Source of the DNA: Pelargonium cotyledonis
Lineage: Eukaryota; Streptophyta; Magnoliopsida; Geraniales; Geraniaceae
Assembly (NCBI GenBank): GCA_036897625.1
Contig: JAYMTA010001164.1
Span: 1-21,421 of the forward strand
Length of the DNA: 21,421 nt
Direction: 5' to 3'
In this document: positions 19,352 through 21,421 of the stretch, piece by piece
Position numbering within the stretch: position 1 is the first letter of the stretch
Layout: each line of letters starts with the position of its first letter
Made by a program: the position numbers and the translations under genes
The notes under the pieces: generated by a model
What the model was told of the DNA's origin: nothing
The model's input: the letters and a program-made list of their open reading frames with translations, nothing else
Databases searched by the model: none

Positions 19352-21421
19352 CTATTTGAATGGGAGCTCCACCAAGTCAGCTTTTCGTTTGCACACGTCA
19401 AGCTTCTCTTTTGGTAGAGGTTTAGTCATCATATCCGAACCATTCTCATCGGTATGGATTTTCTCAATATTTAGCAACTTAGCTTCCAAAGCTTCCCGAA
19501 TCCAATGATACCTGACATCAATGTGCTTGGACCGAGAGTGAAATGTATAGTTCTTGCAAAGATAGATGGCGCTCTGGCTATCACAATACAACACATATTT
19601 CTCTTGCTTTAAACGAAGCTCCTCGAGAAATTTCTTCATCCACAAAAGCTCTTTGCTTGCTTCTGTGATGACAATGTACTCAGCCTCAGTGGTAGATAGT
19701 GCAACACATTTCTGCAACCTGAATTGCCAAGAAACTGCTGCTCTGGCAAAGGTCATCATATATCCTGAAGTAGATTTCCGGGAATCAATATCACCTGCCA
19801 TATCTGCGTCAGTGTACCCATCCAATGCATGCTTACCATTACCAAAACACAACCACTGTTTTGAAGTTCCCCTGAGATACCTGAGTACCTACTTCACTGC
19901 TTCCCAGTGCTCTTTTGTCAGATTGGCAAGAAATCTACTGACAACTCCAACTACATGAGCAATATCCGGCCTAGGGCAAACCATGACATACATCAAACTG
20001 CCAACTGCTGAAGCATAAGGAACCTTCTGCATCTCTTTTTTGTCTTTCTCACTTGTAGGACAATGATTTGAACTGAGATTGAAGTGACTAGCAAGTGGAG
20101 AGCTAATTGGTTTTGCCTTGCTCATGTTGAACCTGTCCAATACCTTTCCTAAGAAACCACAACTTGCCATTTTTCCTGTCTCTGGAGATGTGAATACCAA
20201 GAATCTATTTAGCCGGTCCCAAATCTTTCATAGCAAAAGATTTACTCAACTCTTTCTTCAAGTTGTTAATCCTGCTAACATCCCGACCAACAATCAACAT
20301 ATCATCCACATACAAAAGTAGAATGATAAAATCATCATCAGAAAATTTCTTCACAAACACACAGTGGTCCGAAGTTGTTCTTCCATATCCATGCTCAACC
20401 ATAAAAGAGTCAAACTTTTTGTACCATTGTTGAGGAGCTTATTTGAGACCATACAAACTCTTATTCAGCTTACAAACAAGATCTTCTTTTCCTTTGACTC
20501 TGAACCCTTCAGGTTGGTTCATATATATCTCTTCTTCCAAATCACCATGGAGAAACGCAGTTTTCACATCAAGTTGTTCAACTTCTAAGTTCATGCTAGC
20601 TGCTAAGCCCAGAACAACTCTAATAAAAGACATTTTCACCACTGGAGAGAATATTTCATCAAAATCCACTCCTCTTTTCTGACGGAATCCGTTCACAACC
20701 AATCTTGCCTTGTACCTTGGCTGCGAGGTCTGCTCTTCAGTCTTTAACCTGAATACTCCCTTGTTCTCAAGTGCTCTCTTACCCTTAGGTAGTTTCACCA
20801 AGTCATACGTGTTGTTATCCTGAAGAGACTTCATCTCATCCTGCATAGTTGTCAACCATTTCTTCTTAACCTCATGAGTTTGAACTTCATCATAGCTCTC
20901 TGGCTCTCCTCCTTCAGAGACTAATGCACCCTCATTAGGAGGATACTGACTATTTGGACGTCTTTCTCTAGTTGATCTTCTAATGGGTGGTTCAGCAACT
21001 GGTTATGGAATAACCTCATCCTGCTGTTAAGGTGGATTGTCAATATCAACATGATCATCATTTACCTGCTCATCATTAACTGTACCATTCTGAAGATTCT
21101 CTGCATCTCCCCCTTGATTAGTATCAACTGCAAGTGGAGGAGGGGGTGGTGGACACGGACTCTCGTCATCTGAACTAGAAGAACTATCATCTTCAACATC
21201 TATCTTTCCAAGATCTGCAATTGTCTAATCTTTAAAGAAAACCACATCTTAGTTCTGACAATCTTTTTCTGTTTCAGATCCCATAATCTGTATCCATACT
21301 CATCATGCCCATAGCCCATAAAGATGCACTCTTTAGTCTTGCTATCAAGTTTCTTTTTCTCTCCTTTTGGAATGTGTACAAATGCCCTGCAACTGAACAC
21401 TCTCAAATGCTCATAGGAAAA
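19352..21421 (-). pseudogene. Ty1/Copia (Tnt1-like) pol, decayed, 5' part off window
   Basis: Former polyprotein of an LTR retrotransposon. In minus-strand order there is the end of integrase (LRVFSCRAFVHIPKGEKKKL), a variable Asp/Ser/Pro-rich linker, reverse transcriptase with LDVKTAFLHGDL and LLLYVDDMLI (catalytic YVDD intact), then RNase H with DADMAGDIDSRKSTSGY, STTEAEY and the C-terminal SKHIDVRYHWIRE. Breaks are a one-base loss near 21247 and stops at 21225-21227, 21027-21029, 21003-21005, 20439-20441, 20205-20207 and 19889-19891. The order integrase, RT, RNase H is diagnostic of Copia rather than Ty3. Gag, protease and most of integrase would lie to the right of the window. It cannot encode a working protein. 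Confidence 0.92.

Overview
This is nuclear DNA of a flowering plant, almost certainly a eudicot. The genes carry GT..AG introns and AT-rich intergenic DNA, and all the recognisable families are plant families: plant class P alcohol dehydrogenase, EIX-type receptor-like protein, BAG6, GDSL esterase/lipase, a Tnt1-type Copia element and a Helitron. I cannot name the species. No prokaryotic operon, CRISPR array, rRNA or intact tRNA is visible.

Layout. (1) 1-49, minus: the first 16 codons of a C2-domain protein that runs off the left edge. (2) 50-3600: gene-poor DNA made of transposon debris. It holds a Helitron-like element with both termini (457-778), the 3' end of a LINE (about 1442-1668), a possible SINE promoter (1891-1943), a diverged tandem repeat, a TTC microsatellite and a short Ty3-type RNase H fragment (3243-3348). 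(3) 3730-5115, plus: a GDSL esterase/lipase gene, 4 exons, 359 residues, complete. (4) 5673-8699, minus: an EIX-like LRR receptor-like protein broken by one stop and three frame changes, read here as a pseudogene. Its upstream region still carries three W-boxes inside a perfect inverted repeat. (5) 9366-13409, minus: a BAG6-type co-chaperone, two coding exons, 1260 residues, with IQ motif and BAG domain. It has a probable 5'UTR exon and intron reaching about 14880, and a promoter with TATA box, three-unit step-type heat shock element and G-box. (6) 15361-16031: a poly(A)-tailed retroposon with 16-17 bp target-site duplications. (7) 16533-18792, plus: a complete 10-exon ADH1-type alcohol dehydrogenase of 380 residues. 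(8) About 18969 to the right edge, minus: LTR and 3' pol part of a decayed Copia retrotransposon lying directly behind ADH1.

The genes do not form a pathway. The two best preserved are stress genes lying head to head (BAG6, heat; ADH1, low oxygen), about 1.6 kb apart, with the retroposon between their promoters. The RLP is a former or decaying immune receptor. I found no convincing new biological system. The observations most worth checking are the BAG6 promoter architecture and its 93-bp coding repeat, the W-box inverted repeat in front of a broken RLP, the precise Helitron and retroposon boundaries, and the stop-codon pattern of the Copia copy, which suggests cytosine deamination.
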